64,000 bases of DNA from Halichoerus grypus (Eukaryota > Chordata > Mammalia > Carnivora > Phocidae). Positions 34,635 to 43,424 of this stretch are shown here, in pieces. Below the pieces are notes generated by a model. That model had not been told where the DNA came from and searched no databases. It saw only the letters and a list, made by a program, of their open reading frames with translations. Location of the stretch: NCBI RefSeq assembly GCF_964656455.1, contig NC_135720.1:52354598-52418597 (forward strand), given 5' to 3'. Each line of letters starts with the position of its first letter. Within the stretch, counting starts at the first letter, position 1. The position numbers and the translations under genes were made by a program.

Positions 34635-34742
34635 GGGGCACCTGGCTGGCTTAGTCAGTAGAGCATGTGACTCTTGATCTCACAGTTGTGGGTTTGCACC
34701 CTACTCTGGGTGTAGAGATTACTTAAAAATCAAATCTAAAAT
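34635..34742 (+). mobile_element. Can-SINE, older short form, plus strand
   Basis: GGGGCACCTGGCTGGCTTAG, GAGCATGTGACTCTTGATCT and TGTAGAGATTACTTAAAAAT mark the older short subfamily. It lies directly behind the previous element. Confidence 0.88.
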
Positions 34743-34880
34743 CAAAATAATTTTGTTGAGTAGTGGGGGAAGAAATTCAATAAATAAACAAATCCATATA
34801 GAATATATTACTTGTGAGACATGCCTTGAAGAAAAATAAAAGCAAATAAGGAGATAGAAAATGAAGGAGGATGCTACTTT

Positions 34881-35012
34881 ATTTTTTTGTTAAGTAGGCT
34901 CCACACCCAGCGTGGAGCCCAACTCAGGGTTCGACCTCATGACCCTGAGATCAAGACCTGAGCTGAAATCAAGAGTCAGTCGCCCAACCAACTGAGCTAC
35001 CCAGGCGCCCCA
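34881..35012 (-). mobile_element. Can-SINE, older form, minus strand
   Basis: TAAGTAGGCTCCACACCCAG at left, head CTACCCAGGCGCCCC at right. Duplication GATGCTACTTT / GATGCTATTTT. Confidence 0.9.
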
Positions 35013-35029
35013 GATGCTATTTTATAAGG

Positions 35030-35374
35030 AGATCAGGTAAGGCTTGTCTGAAAAAGTAATATTTGATCAGAGACCTGAATGCTGAGGGCTTCAAAGGGGA
35101 CCACTGGGATAGCTGGGGGAAGAATATTCCAGGCAGAAAAACTCACTATGCGCAAAGGCCCTGAGGACAACAAGGAGGCCAGTGTGGCTGGAGTAAGTTA
35201 ATGAGGGGGCAGTGGTGGCCATGGACTGGGAGAGCTGGGACATAGGGCAGATGACTTAGGACGTTGCAGACCCAAACACTCGGCTTTCATTCTAGTGAGA
35301 TAGGAAGACTGTGGAGGATTTTGAGGAAAGGAGGCTTTTAAATGATTTTACAGGGTTTTGAAGGATCTTACATA
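35030..35374 (+). repeat. Unassigned ancient repeat, left part
   Basis: GCTGGGGGAAGAATATTCCA, GCGCAAAGGCCCTGAGGACA, AGGAGGCCAGTGTGGCTGG and GGAGGATTTTGAGG match the GA-rich family. It resumes after an L1 insertion at 35,610 (GGCTGCTGTGTAGAGGACAG) to about 35,720. Confidence 0.55.
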
Positions 35375-35609
35375 CATATACACCCAGATGTGTGTTATAT
35401 AAAACTGGTGAAATCCGAGTAAGATCTATAGATGGTACCAATGTCAATTTTCTGATTCTGATACTGTATTTTAGTTATAGAAGATGTTACCACTGGAGGA
35501 GGCTGACTGAAGGGTACATAGGCTTCTCTCTCTCTACTATTTTTGCAACTTCTTGTGAATCTATATTTCAAAATCGAAAGTTGAAAGGAGGGAGAAAAAA
35601 AAAAAAAAG
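35375..35609 (+). mobile_element. L1 3' end insertion, plus strand
   Basis: GGTACCAATGTCAATTTTCT, AGAAGATGTTACCACTGGAG and TTTTGCAACTTCTTGTGAAT are L1 3' UTR wording, ending in an A15 tract. It splits the ancient repeat; GAAGGATC / AAAGGATC may be its target duplication. Confidence 0.75.
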
Positions 35610-36109
35610 GATCCCTGGCTGCTGTGTAGAGGACAGACGTGAGGCGTGACAGAGGTGGGCAACAAGATTGAAAGGAGAGAGGGTAACAGGATGTGAAACG
35701 GAAGAGCCAGCCAAGTGAGGTAAGGTGTGTCAAAGAAGTCTTTTTGGGGACATAACTTTTGTATTCGATCTTAAGAAGATTTGATTGATATCAAAGAGTG
35801 GAAACTATATTCTGGGTAGAGAAGAAAGAAGAACATAATAGAAATGGTGACCTAATTCACCCTCTTGTTTCCTGCAGGACTGTCCTTCAACCATGCTAGT
35901 TCAAACCATTCCTTTTTTCCTCTTTCTTTAAGGCATCCCAAGGGGATTGCAATGTCTCGCACTCATGCACTCCTTTACCAAAGTTAATTTTAAAAGCAAT
36001 ATTGCTAATATGTAGCTTGTAACCTGGAAGCTGGACTTAAAAGTATTTTTTCAACTCTGTTCGTCCCATTCACAGACAGACTGGACTTTATGCTATTCTC
36101 CAAATGTTC

Positions 36110-36455
36110 TTTGAGCTGACTCCACCTGGATTTTTAAATTCAATTTCTATTTAAGTTTTGAGGCCTAGCTCAATTGCCATCTCTTCCTTGAAGCGCTCTG
36201 ATGTTCTCTGACAAAAGAAATACTTCTTTCCTGTGAACTTCGCAAATATTTTTATCAGTATACCTCTTATAGCATGTATCACTTCCTTCCTTGGGTTTTT
36301 GCTACTTACTGAGATAGTATGTCCTCTTCATTAAATTGTAGGTGAATTTCCAGAGGTCAGAAACGCTGTTTTAAACTCACCACACTTACATTCTCCACAC
36401 TGACTAATAGTGTGTGAGCTCTGTGGATGTTAAATGTTGAACGAATGAATTGCTT
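36110..36455 (+). repeat. L2 LINE 3' fragment, plus strand
   Basis: AGGCCTAGCTCAATTGCCAT, CTTCCTTGAAGCGCTCTGAT and the terminal TGTTGAACGAATGAATTG. Confidence 0.75.
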
Positions 36456-36459
36456 CTTC

Positions 36460-36665
36460 TTCTTTTTAAGAAAAGTTTGTATTTATTTATTTATTTAAGA
36501 GAGAGAAAGAGAGAGAGAGAGAAAGCAAGCATGAGCAGTGGGGAGGGGCAGAAGCAGAGTCCCCACTGAGCAGGGAGCCCAACATGGGACTCGATCCCAG
36601 GACACTGAGATCATGACCTGACCCGAAGGCAGACGCTTAACCAACTGAGCCACACAGGCGCCTCC
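36460..36665 (-). mobile_element. Can-SINE, minus strand
   Basis: TTTATTTATTTATTTAAGAG at left, head CACACAGGCGCCTCC at right. Imperfect duplication GAATTGCTTCTTCT / GAATTTCTTCTTTA. Confidence 0.92.
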
Positions 36666-37200
36666 CTGAATTTCTTCTTTATAATAATCTGCATATTTGG
36701 AGATTAGGGGGTACATTCATTTTGGAGTTAGGGAGGTATTTTTATGTAGTGTACAGTTACTTCTGTGTATGGTTGTTACCACCTTCAGGAATACTCCTTC
36801 TACCTCACCCTCTGGGCAAAGTCAAGCCCTATTGTAACATGAAAGAGTGATACATCTTGATTCAAGATATGAATGTATCCCAGGAGGCCTGGCACCTGAA
36901 GTATAAAGGTAGTAAAGGAGAAACATATTTTGAAATATACAGAGCCAGAAACTACTCTATGGAAAATTCTTCCACTTAGTAGGTGTTAAAATTGTAGGCA
37001 GAGGATTTGGTTCTCGTTGAGGCTTTTCAAAAAGGAAAATCTCTCTTAGTAGGAATATATTCAATATGCAATGTATACAATTATAAATGTACCATAGTTT
37101 TAAAAAATCCTAATGGAAATCATGCAAATAAAATTTATTAGAATTCTTCCATTTGTAGTACACAAACCTATAGCAATTATAATTATTATGAATATTAACT
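36666..37200. other. Intergenic, nothing recognised
   Basis: AT-rich, no feature recognised. Confidence 0.4.
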
Positions 37201-37202
37201 AT

Positions 37203-37400
37203 TTTTAGTAGACTTTATTATTTTCTTTTGGAGCAGATTTAGGTTCACAGCATAATGGAATGGAAGGTACAGAGATTTCTCATATGATTTCTGCCCCCAC
37301 TCATGCATAGCCTCTCCCATTATCAATGTCCCCCCATAAAGTGGTACCTTTGTTACAACTGATGAACCCACATTGACACATTATTATTATCCAAAGTCCA
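37203..37400 (-). mobile_element. L1 fragment, minus strand
   Basis: GAGCAGATTTAGGTTCACAG, ACAACTGATGAACCCACATT: same antisense L1 segment as at 22.5 kb. Confidence 0.7.
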
Positions 37401-37775
37401 TAGCAAATATTAACTTTTGTACCTAATTTTATAATCATAATTTATATTATTTTTCCTAATTAGGGTCCCGCCATCTTATATGCTTCAAGACCCACAAATA
37501 TTTGCTTTTCAACAAGATGATTTGTTTTTTCCTGAAGTTCTAATCTTTACTGAGAATTTTTTTCTTCTTACCCAAATACATGGCTTTGAAATTTGCCCAT
37601 AGTGAACTCTTCTGTTTATTTATGGCCATTCTTCCAAGTTGTATTTCAATCTGGGTGGGAACTCTCATCAAGAGCTATTTTATGGCTTACTGAACAATGT
37701 CAATCATTATTTTTTTTAATCAAGCAATTTGGATATGTTCGCAATTAATTCATAAAAGAATGACCTGAGTTTCTT

Positions 37776-37974
37776 TTTTTTTTTTTTTAAGATTTTATTT
37801 ATTTATTTGACAGAGAGAGAGAGAGCGAGAGCAGGAACACAAGCAGGGGGAGTGGGAGAGGGAGAAGCAGGCTTCCTGCTGAGCAGGGAGCCTGATGTGG
37901 GACTCGATCCCAGGACCCTGGGATCATGACCTGAGCCGAAGGCAGATGCTTAACGACTGAGCCACCAGGCGCCC
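37776..37974 (-). mobile_element. Can-SINE, minus strand
   Basis: AAGATTTTATTTATTTATTT at left, head GAGCCACCAGGCGCCC at right. Perfect 15-base duplication TGACCTGAGTTTCTT at 37,761 and 37,975. Confidence 0.97.
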
Positions 37975-38090
37975 TGACCTGAGTTTCTTGATACATCATT
38001 GACAACTGGTTTTAGTAAAATAAATTCTCAGCTTTGTAATCACAAAAGTAGGGATAGAGTAAGAACAATGTTGACAAGTCTAACATACTC

Positions 38091-38456
38091 ATGAAAAGAG
38101 AGGAGCCGAAATACAGACCTACTCCCAATACTTAAGAAAAGCCACTGCCCTCAATTCCTCTTTTAAAATTGTTTTCATGGGGCACCTGGGTGGCTCAGTG
38201 GGTTAAGTGTCTGCCTTTGGCTCAGGTCATGATCCCAGGGTCCTGGGACAGAGCCCCACATCAGGCTCCCTGCTCGGTGGGGAGTCTGCTTCTCCCTCTG
38301 CCCCTCCCCACTGCTCATGCTCTCTCTCACTCATGCTCTTTCTCCCTTGAATAAATACATAAAATCTTTTTTTTTAAAATTGTTTTCATGGTTCTGGAGT
38401 TGAGTATAATCAAGTCCGAACACCTTTCCAACCCATACCTCCCTTTACATTCTCTC
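38091..38456 (+). repeat. Direct duplication, copy A (with Can-SINE inside)
   Basis: ATGAAAAGAGAGGAGCC ... GTTTTCATGG, SINE, then GAGTTGAGTATAATCAAG ... ACATTCT. The same order recurs at 39,684-39,833 with about 85% identity by eye and no SINE. The family is not recognised. Confidence 0.85.
38181..38375 (+). mobile_element. Can-SINE, plus strand, in copy A
   Basis: GGCACCTGGGTGGCTCAGTG head, T-interrupted tail. Perfect 16-base duplication AAAATTGTTTTCATGG at 38,165 and 38,376. Confidence 0.97.
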
Positions 38457-38769
38457 CAAGTATAAGACTGTGGTTTCATTGCATCCTAACGGCCTTACAG
38501 GGGTAGAGAATGAAAGGATTAAAATGGTTTGATACATTTTATCTAGTCAAAGTTCCAACATATAGGTCATGATCTAAAATTTTAACTGTAATAATGTCAT
38601 GGAAGCTTTTTGTAAATCATAAGTCTTGTACAAATATTACTTTGTTGATTACAAAGTTTAATGTAATGTTTAACGATTTGTCATTACTACGGTGGGGGGT
38701 AACTCTTCATCTCTGTTAGGACAAATAAAAAAGAATTGGTTACTTTGTATTAGAAGAGATTTAGCTCTT

Positions 38770-38965
38770 TTAAAAAATTTTTATTTATTTGAGAGAGAGA
38801 GTGCAAGCGCGGAGGAAGTGGCAGAGGGAGAGAACCTCAAGCAGACTCCTCACTGAGCACCGAGCCCCATATGGGGCTCAATCTCATGACCTGAGATCAT
38901 AAGTCTGAGATCATGAGCTGAAATCAAGAGTCAGACACTTAACCGACTGAGCCACCTAGGCACCT
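38770..38965 (-). mobile_element. Can-SINE, older diverged form, minus strand
   Basis: AAAATTTTTATTTATTTGAG at left, head GCCACCTAGGCACC at right; an internal duplication around GACCTGAGATCAT. Perfect flanking duplication GAGATTTAGCTCTT at 38,756 and 38,966. Confidence 0.94.
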
Positions 38966-38979
38966 GAGATTTAGCTCTT

Positions 38980-39683
38980 AATGGAAGAAAATCCTAACTC
39001 TGAAACAAAGTAATAAGGGGTTTAACATTAAAGATGATTTGCTAGGCTTTGGCAGTGAAGGTTATTGTAAGGTGGGGGGAGGGAGAAAAGAACTAGAAAT
39101 AATTGCATGTACCTACCTAATAATTTGGGTCTTTCCTGTCTCTTTGAGGTTAATTCCATTAAATGGAATATTAAATAATATTGATTATGGCCACACAAAT
39201 GTATTTTGGTACGTATAAATATAAGTCAACACCAGCAGTATGAGGATGATTTGGAATGAAGGACAGATTTGCTTTAAGGAAAAGGTAAATTATTAAGAAG
39301 AACCTAAAAATAGTGAGGCTTTCTATACTTGAGAGGAATTATCTACCTAGCAATTGTAATGAAGTTGATTAAAATATTGATTTAAAGACACATAGACAAT
39401 ACAAAAATGCCCTTTAAAACATGCTGTTAGATTAAGAACAAAATGTGTTTGTAGATCTGGTTCTACATATTCACTTACTATTACTAAATATTTCATTAAA
39501 ATGATCTTTGAAAGAAACCATTGTGTTAATTTAAAAATACCACTGAATTAGAAATTGTGATTAATTAAAGGTATAGTTCAGATTTGCTTTGGAGAATATT
39601 TGGGTGATCTGAGTTTATTTATGTTCAGTAACCTTAAGTTCTAGGATAAAATGTCTTTATATCTTTAAAAACAGAAGATACCT
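38980..39683. other. Intergenic, AT-rich, nothing recognised
   Basis: No feature recognised. Confidence 0.4.
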
Positions 39684-39833
39684 ATGAAAAGAGAGGAGCC
39701 AAAATATAGACCTGCTCCCAATACTAAAGGACAAACCACAGCCCTCAATCCCTCCATAAAGTTGTTTTCATGATTTCAGAGTTGAGCATAATCAAGCCCT
39801 AATATCTTTCCAACAACAGCCTTCACATTCTTT
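39684..39833 (+). repeat. Direct duplication, copy B
   Basis: ATGAAAAGAGAGGAGCC, GACCTGCTCCCAATACT, GTTGTTTTCATGA, GAGTTGAGCATAATCAAG and CACATTCTTT parallel copy A 1.6 kb upstream in the same orientation. Confidence 0.85.
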
Positions 39834-40639
39834 AATCTGCTTTAAAAAAGTCATGTTTTAGATTGGTCTGGAGGTTAGCAAATAAGTACGATTTGTTCAA
39901 AATATTATTTTATGGTTTGGTTCTGTTCAAGCCACTCTTATGCATGAACCCAAAGCTGCAGTGAAAAGATTATTCCTGCAGGAAAAAAGTCAGAAGAATA
40001 TTTATCATCAATAATTTCTATTATCACAAGGTTATAAAACTGATGTATTTGCACAAATGCTGATGAAAATATATAATCAGAGTAATAAAAAATAACCTGT
40101 TCAGCATTATTAAAACCTAAGAAGACTTAATAACAAATTCAACATAAACAAAAGAAACTTAAGGAACCACCCACTTCAGTTGAGGCAATTTTATGGCTAA
40201 TTTGTTTCTGAAGCAAGGCAAATTGTTCTGTGCATATCTGCATTGGGGTAATCAGAATGTGGTGCTGACTTCATAGTTCAATCCTCTTCCCCTCACTTCT
40301 CTTTTATTTTTTCACCTCTAATACAGCCTTTGAAAACTTTATATAGAAAAAAGTGAGGAGGGAAATGCAGAGAAGACGATTTTTAAAAATTTCCTTTCAA
40401 AATGGGTAGGTAGGACACTTGAAAGGGAAGAGACAATACATGTGAAAATAATCCATTATGAAGAAAAGCTTTACCGATTATGATAAATGCTAGTTTTGAG
40501 GACATAAAATAAAAGACATGTGACCAGATTTCTCTTCCAACAATGGAAGGCATATTGAAAGAAAGTTAGTAAATAGATTGTAGTCTTAAAACGTGTTTTA
40601 AAAAAACAGTGTAATGTGTGGTATTTTCTTATTACATTT
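39834..40639. other. Intergenic, AT-rich, nothing recognised
   Basis: No feature recognised. Confidence 0.4.
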
Positions 40640-40790
40640 TTTCAAAGTATTTTCACTATAATTCACTTTAATCTTCACAACCACTCCGTGAGGTAGTTCG
40701 GGTGGGTCTTTCCTTTTGATCCATAGAGGCGAGATGGAGACACTGGGATAAGCCTCAGGCGGGGCTGCAGTGGGACCGTGGGGTCACTCC
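40640..40790 (-). repeat. MIR-like relic, minus strand
   Basis: CACTTTAATCTTCACAACCA and CTCCGTGAGGTAGTTCGG fit the antisense MIR centre. Confidence 0.55.
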
Positions 40791-40954
40791 CAGATCAGGG
40801 TACCAGTCCTCCCGCTCCCAGCTCAGCTGACTCTGGCCTCTGAGACCTCAGAGGCAGCCAAGAGAGAGGCTCCTGAGAGCTACTGCTTCCTTAGCCGTCC
40901 CTTTAGAAGCACATATCATGCCCACACCTTGCAAGGAGAGCCAGCCGCTCCGAG

Positions 40955-41110
40955 GGAAATGTTAAGGTCCACGACGAGGTGGTGGCTAAAGGTACCGGCT
41001 TTGTGGCGTCAGAGTGACCTGAGTTTGAATCCCCAGACCTTTCTTCACTATGCATGACTTTAGGCAATCTCTCTGACCCTCAATTTCCTCATCTGGAGAG
41101 CGAGCATGCT
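40955..41110 (+). repeat. MIR, plus strand
   Basis: AGAGTGACCTGAGTTTGAAT, GACTTTAGGCAATCTCTC and AATTTCCTCATCTGGAGAG follow MIR. Confidence 0.75.
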
Positions 41111-41389
41111 TTGATTTATTCCAAGGGGCTTGTCTGTGTTGGCGTGTGGTTTCACCAGCTACCTTCTCATTAGATTCTAGTACTAAATCTGGGTTTTGCA
41201 TTTTTGTATTATTTTTGTTTTGTTGTATAGGCTGTTAGCCACATATTAGCCCCCCACCCCAATCTCCCATTCTACTCTCTCTGCCGTCCTATCCTCTCTT
41301 TTGAAAAATGAACTAATGCTGAAAACAGGCGGAAACAGAGTGGTGACACCATTCAAAGGCAGGGAAGAGCCAGGATAGAGATCTGGTTC

Positions 41390-42041
41390 GAACATTCAGG
41401 CGCTAACTTCCTGTTGTGTGTAGGACCTGATGGATGTAAATGCCATTCACTTTGTATCCCTTGTGCCTGGAGTACAGAATCATTCCATATGTGTTTGCCC
41501 TCTAGGGGGTTATGTATCATTTGGGGAGAAAGCATGTATTCTGTGAGGTTGTTAGGTGTATGTCCAAGTGTCATTTGCCAATACACCCCTGCTGTCTGCT
41601 TTGGTCATGTGATGTTATTCCCCCTCACCCCCAACTCCCAACCATGCCCCTGAGGGTGGCAGGGCAGCAGCATACCAAAGAGATGTGCTGCAGAATTCCA
41701 GAGGCTACCTGGGCCAGTTAGACATGAGGCAGCTGACCTAGGCCTTGAAGGAGTCCACAGTGGCTAGAAAAAAAGAGGGTCAGCTGATGCTGGAGTGAAG
41801 AAGTCTGGGCAAGTCATAGAGACCTGATTGGAAGCTACAGCAGAGATGTTGGAATCAAGGAATGGAGATGTCTTCAGTGGACACTTGGTACCAGCTCTGA
41901 GAGCCCTGACTCCTGTTTCCTGCCATGATGTGGGTCAGATGTATGTATTCTTTATCACATCAGAAGGACAGTGCTAGTGTGTCATTTCTTGTGAGCATCC
42001 TAATAAAGAAATATATTCATATTCCAATTAAAAAAAAAAAA
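41390..42041 (+). other. Possible polyadenylated insertion of unknown source
   Basis: Unassigned sequence ending in AATAAA (42,000) followed 24 bases later by an A12 tract, directly before a MaLR LTR end. The layout is like the 3' end of a retrocopy. The left boundary is a guess and no protein match is recognised. Confidence 0.3.
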
Positions 42042-42125
42042 GAACTGTGAGAAATCGATGTGTGTAGTCTAAGGCTCCCAGACTCTGTGGTATGCTGTTA
42101 TGGCAGCCTGAGCAGAACAAGACAC
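42042..42125 (+). repeat. MaLR-type LTR 3' end
   Basis: GAACTGTGAGAAATCGATG, CCCAGACTCTGTGGTATGC and ATGGCAGCCTGAGCAGAACA match the end of mammalian ERVL-MaLR LTRs, remains of an old endogenous retroelement. No viral gene is present. Confidence 0.7.
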
Positions 42126-42859
42126 GAGTCTTCCTTCCCAAAAGGAGCGTGTGAATCTTCACCCCTTTCTGAGTGATGCCTGGGCTAACCACAAACAGGA
42201 GAGTTTAGCAGATGTCATCCCCATGAGTCAGGATTTCCAAGCATGCCTGGAGGTCCTTGAATCCCCCTTCTTTCTCCACACTCCAGCCTCCTTTATCCTG
42301 GAGTCAGCTCTCCCTGGGAGGAGTGGTCATGCTTTGCAAGGCTGTTCTTACCTGCCTGCTTGTCATAAAAAAAAAAAAAAAAAAGCAATAAAGGTCTTAC
42401 TTAGCCTACTGCCTGGGTCGAAGAAAACACTGGTGACCTGGTGTCTAAAAGTGTCTAAAAGTATTGCCTCTGGGATGGGTAGATCACTGTCTCTATCGGC
42501 TTGGGGAATCTCCATCTGCATCTCCATCTCCATCTGCAAAATGGGCGCAGTGTAGATCGCAGTCTTTTGGTAGCAAACATTACTTTGCAAACAAACCACA
42601 ACAACCCCCCGCCCCCACCCGCGCCGCCCAATTCTGAATGACCCTTGTTTTCAAAATGTGCGGACTGGAGGAACGGATCTGGAACCTAAAGAAGTATTAT
42701 CAACCAGGGAAATTAAATAAGCGAGAGGGCAGACAAGGTGAGGTAAGGATGGGAGAAGGGAGAAGCAAGGAAGCCTCAGCTCTGCTCAGAAAAGCTGCGG
42801 CTCCAGGAGCAGCCAGGTGAACCGCGCGCACCCACTGTTCCGCGAGTCTTTGCTGGGAC
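42126..42859. other. SEC63 upstream region, nothing firm
   Basis: Contains an A18 tract (about 42,367-42,384), a C-rich stretch (42,606-42,628) and unique sequence leading into the CpG island. Confidence 0.45.
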
Positions 42860-42972
42860 CCCCGAGACCCTGGTGGGACGCTGGGAAAGGAGGAGGAGGA
42901 AAAAGGGCGGGGAGAGCGGGTGAACTCTAAGGCTAGGGGCGGAGCTCTAGGGGAGGATCTACAGAAGCGCGG

Positions 42973-43011
42973 GGGGCGGGGCTGTGGCTTGGGGGCGGGA
43001 TCAAGGGCGGG
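42973..43011. promoter_or_regulatory. Cluster of GC boxes upstream of SEC63
   Basis: Three GGGCGG cores lie close together: GGGGCGGGGC at about 42,973, GGGGGCGGGA at 42,991 and AAGGGCGGGA at about 43,003. Further GGGCGG or GGGGCGG cores lie at about 42,905 and 42,938. These fit Sp/KLF-family binding sites in a TATA-less promoter. Confidence 0.6.
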
Positions 43012-43113
43012 ACATCTCTGAGTTCCACGGCTGCGCGCGCCACGTCTCCCTTAGCAAGTGTGTAGGGGAGAGTCAGAGGGAGGGAAAAACCGAACGGGGC
43101 GGGAACTATCTCT

Positions 43114-43123
43114 TCTCGCGAGA
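43114..43123. promoter_or_regulatory. TCTCGCGAGA palindrome (BANP/ZBTB33-type site)
   Basis: A perfect 10-base copy of the TCTCGCGAGA motif 178 bases before the SEC63 ATG. In mammals this motif is known to drive CpG-island promoters and to be bound by BANP when unmethylated; the methyl-binding factor ZBTB33 (Kaiso) has also been linked to it. Its position near the expected transcription start suggests it is a core activator site of SEC63. Binding itself is inference. Confidence 0.75.
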
Positions 43124-43300
43124 GTTGGCGACGGCAGCGGCGGTGGCAGCGGCGTGTCCCTGAGAGTAGCGTGGGGGCGGGGAGGAGAGGCGGCGGCAGC
43201 GTCCGAGTTACGCCACACAGGGCAGGGGTGCTGGGTGCTGGAGCGCAGAGCGGGGTCGTGGCGGCGGTGGTGAGAAGAGAGAGGCGGAGGGGGGGGTGCC

Positions 43301-43424
43301 ATGGCGGGACAGCAGTTCCAGTACGATGACAGCGGGAACACCTTCTTCTATTTCCTCACCTCATTCGTGGGGCTCATCGTGATCCCGGCCACATACTACC
43401 TCTGGCCCCGAGACCAGAATGCCG
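43301..43424 (+). CDS. SEC63: SEC63 coding exon 1 (residues 1-41)
   Basis: First coding exon of SEC63, the ER-membrane J-domain protein that recruits the lumenal Hsp70 BiP to the SEC61/SEC62 translocon for post-translational protein import. The ATG has a good Kozak context (G at -3, G at +4) and no in-frame or out-of-frame ATG precedes it in the roughly 250 bases upstream. The peptide starts MAGQQFQYDDSGNTF and matches the mammalian SEC63 N-terminus as I remember it. A hydrophobic stretch at about residues 14-35 (containing GLIVIPATYYLW) is the first membrane segment, with the short N-terminus in the ER lumen. The exon ends after 41 codons plus one base at a strong donor, G|GTGAGT (43425). 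Phase 1 fits exon 2 exactly. The reading frame stays open into the intron for about 45 codons, but that extension is Pro/Ala-rich CpG-island sequence, not SEC63. Confidence 0.97.

Larger units (their letters stand above)
42860..43300 (+). promoter_or_regulatory. SEC63: SEC63 CpG-island promoter and 5' UTR
   Basis: From about 42,800 the composition changes abruptly from AT-rich repeats to dense CpG, which continues into the start of intron 1 near 43,600. There is no TATA box at a sensible distance from the ATG. This is the usual layout of a housekeeping promoter with dispersed starts. The transcription start cannot be placed by eye; I expect it between about 43,000 and 43,130. The transcribed leader holds no upstream ATG. 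The region is free of interspersed repeats, in contrast to both flanks. Confidence 0.85.

Noticed and set aside
43058..43273. Possible upstream open frame in the SEC63 leader
   Set aside because: It has no ATG (the frame opens at GTG) and consists of Gly/Arg-rich CpG-island sequence.
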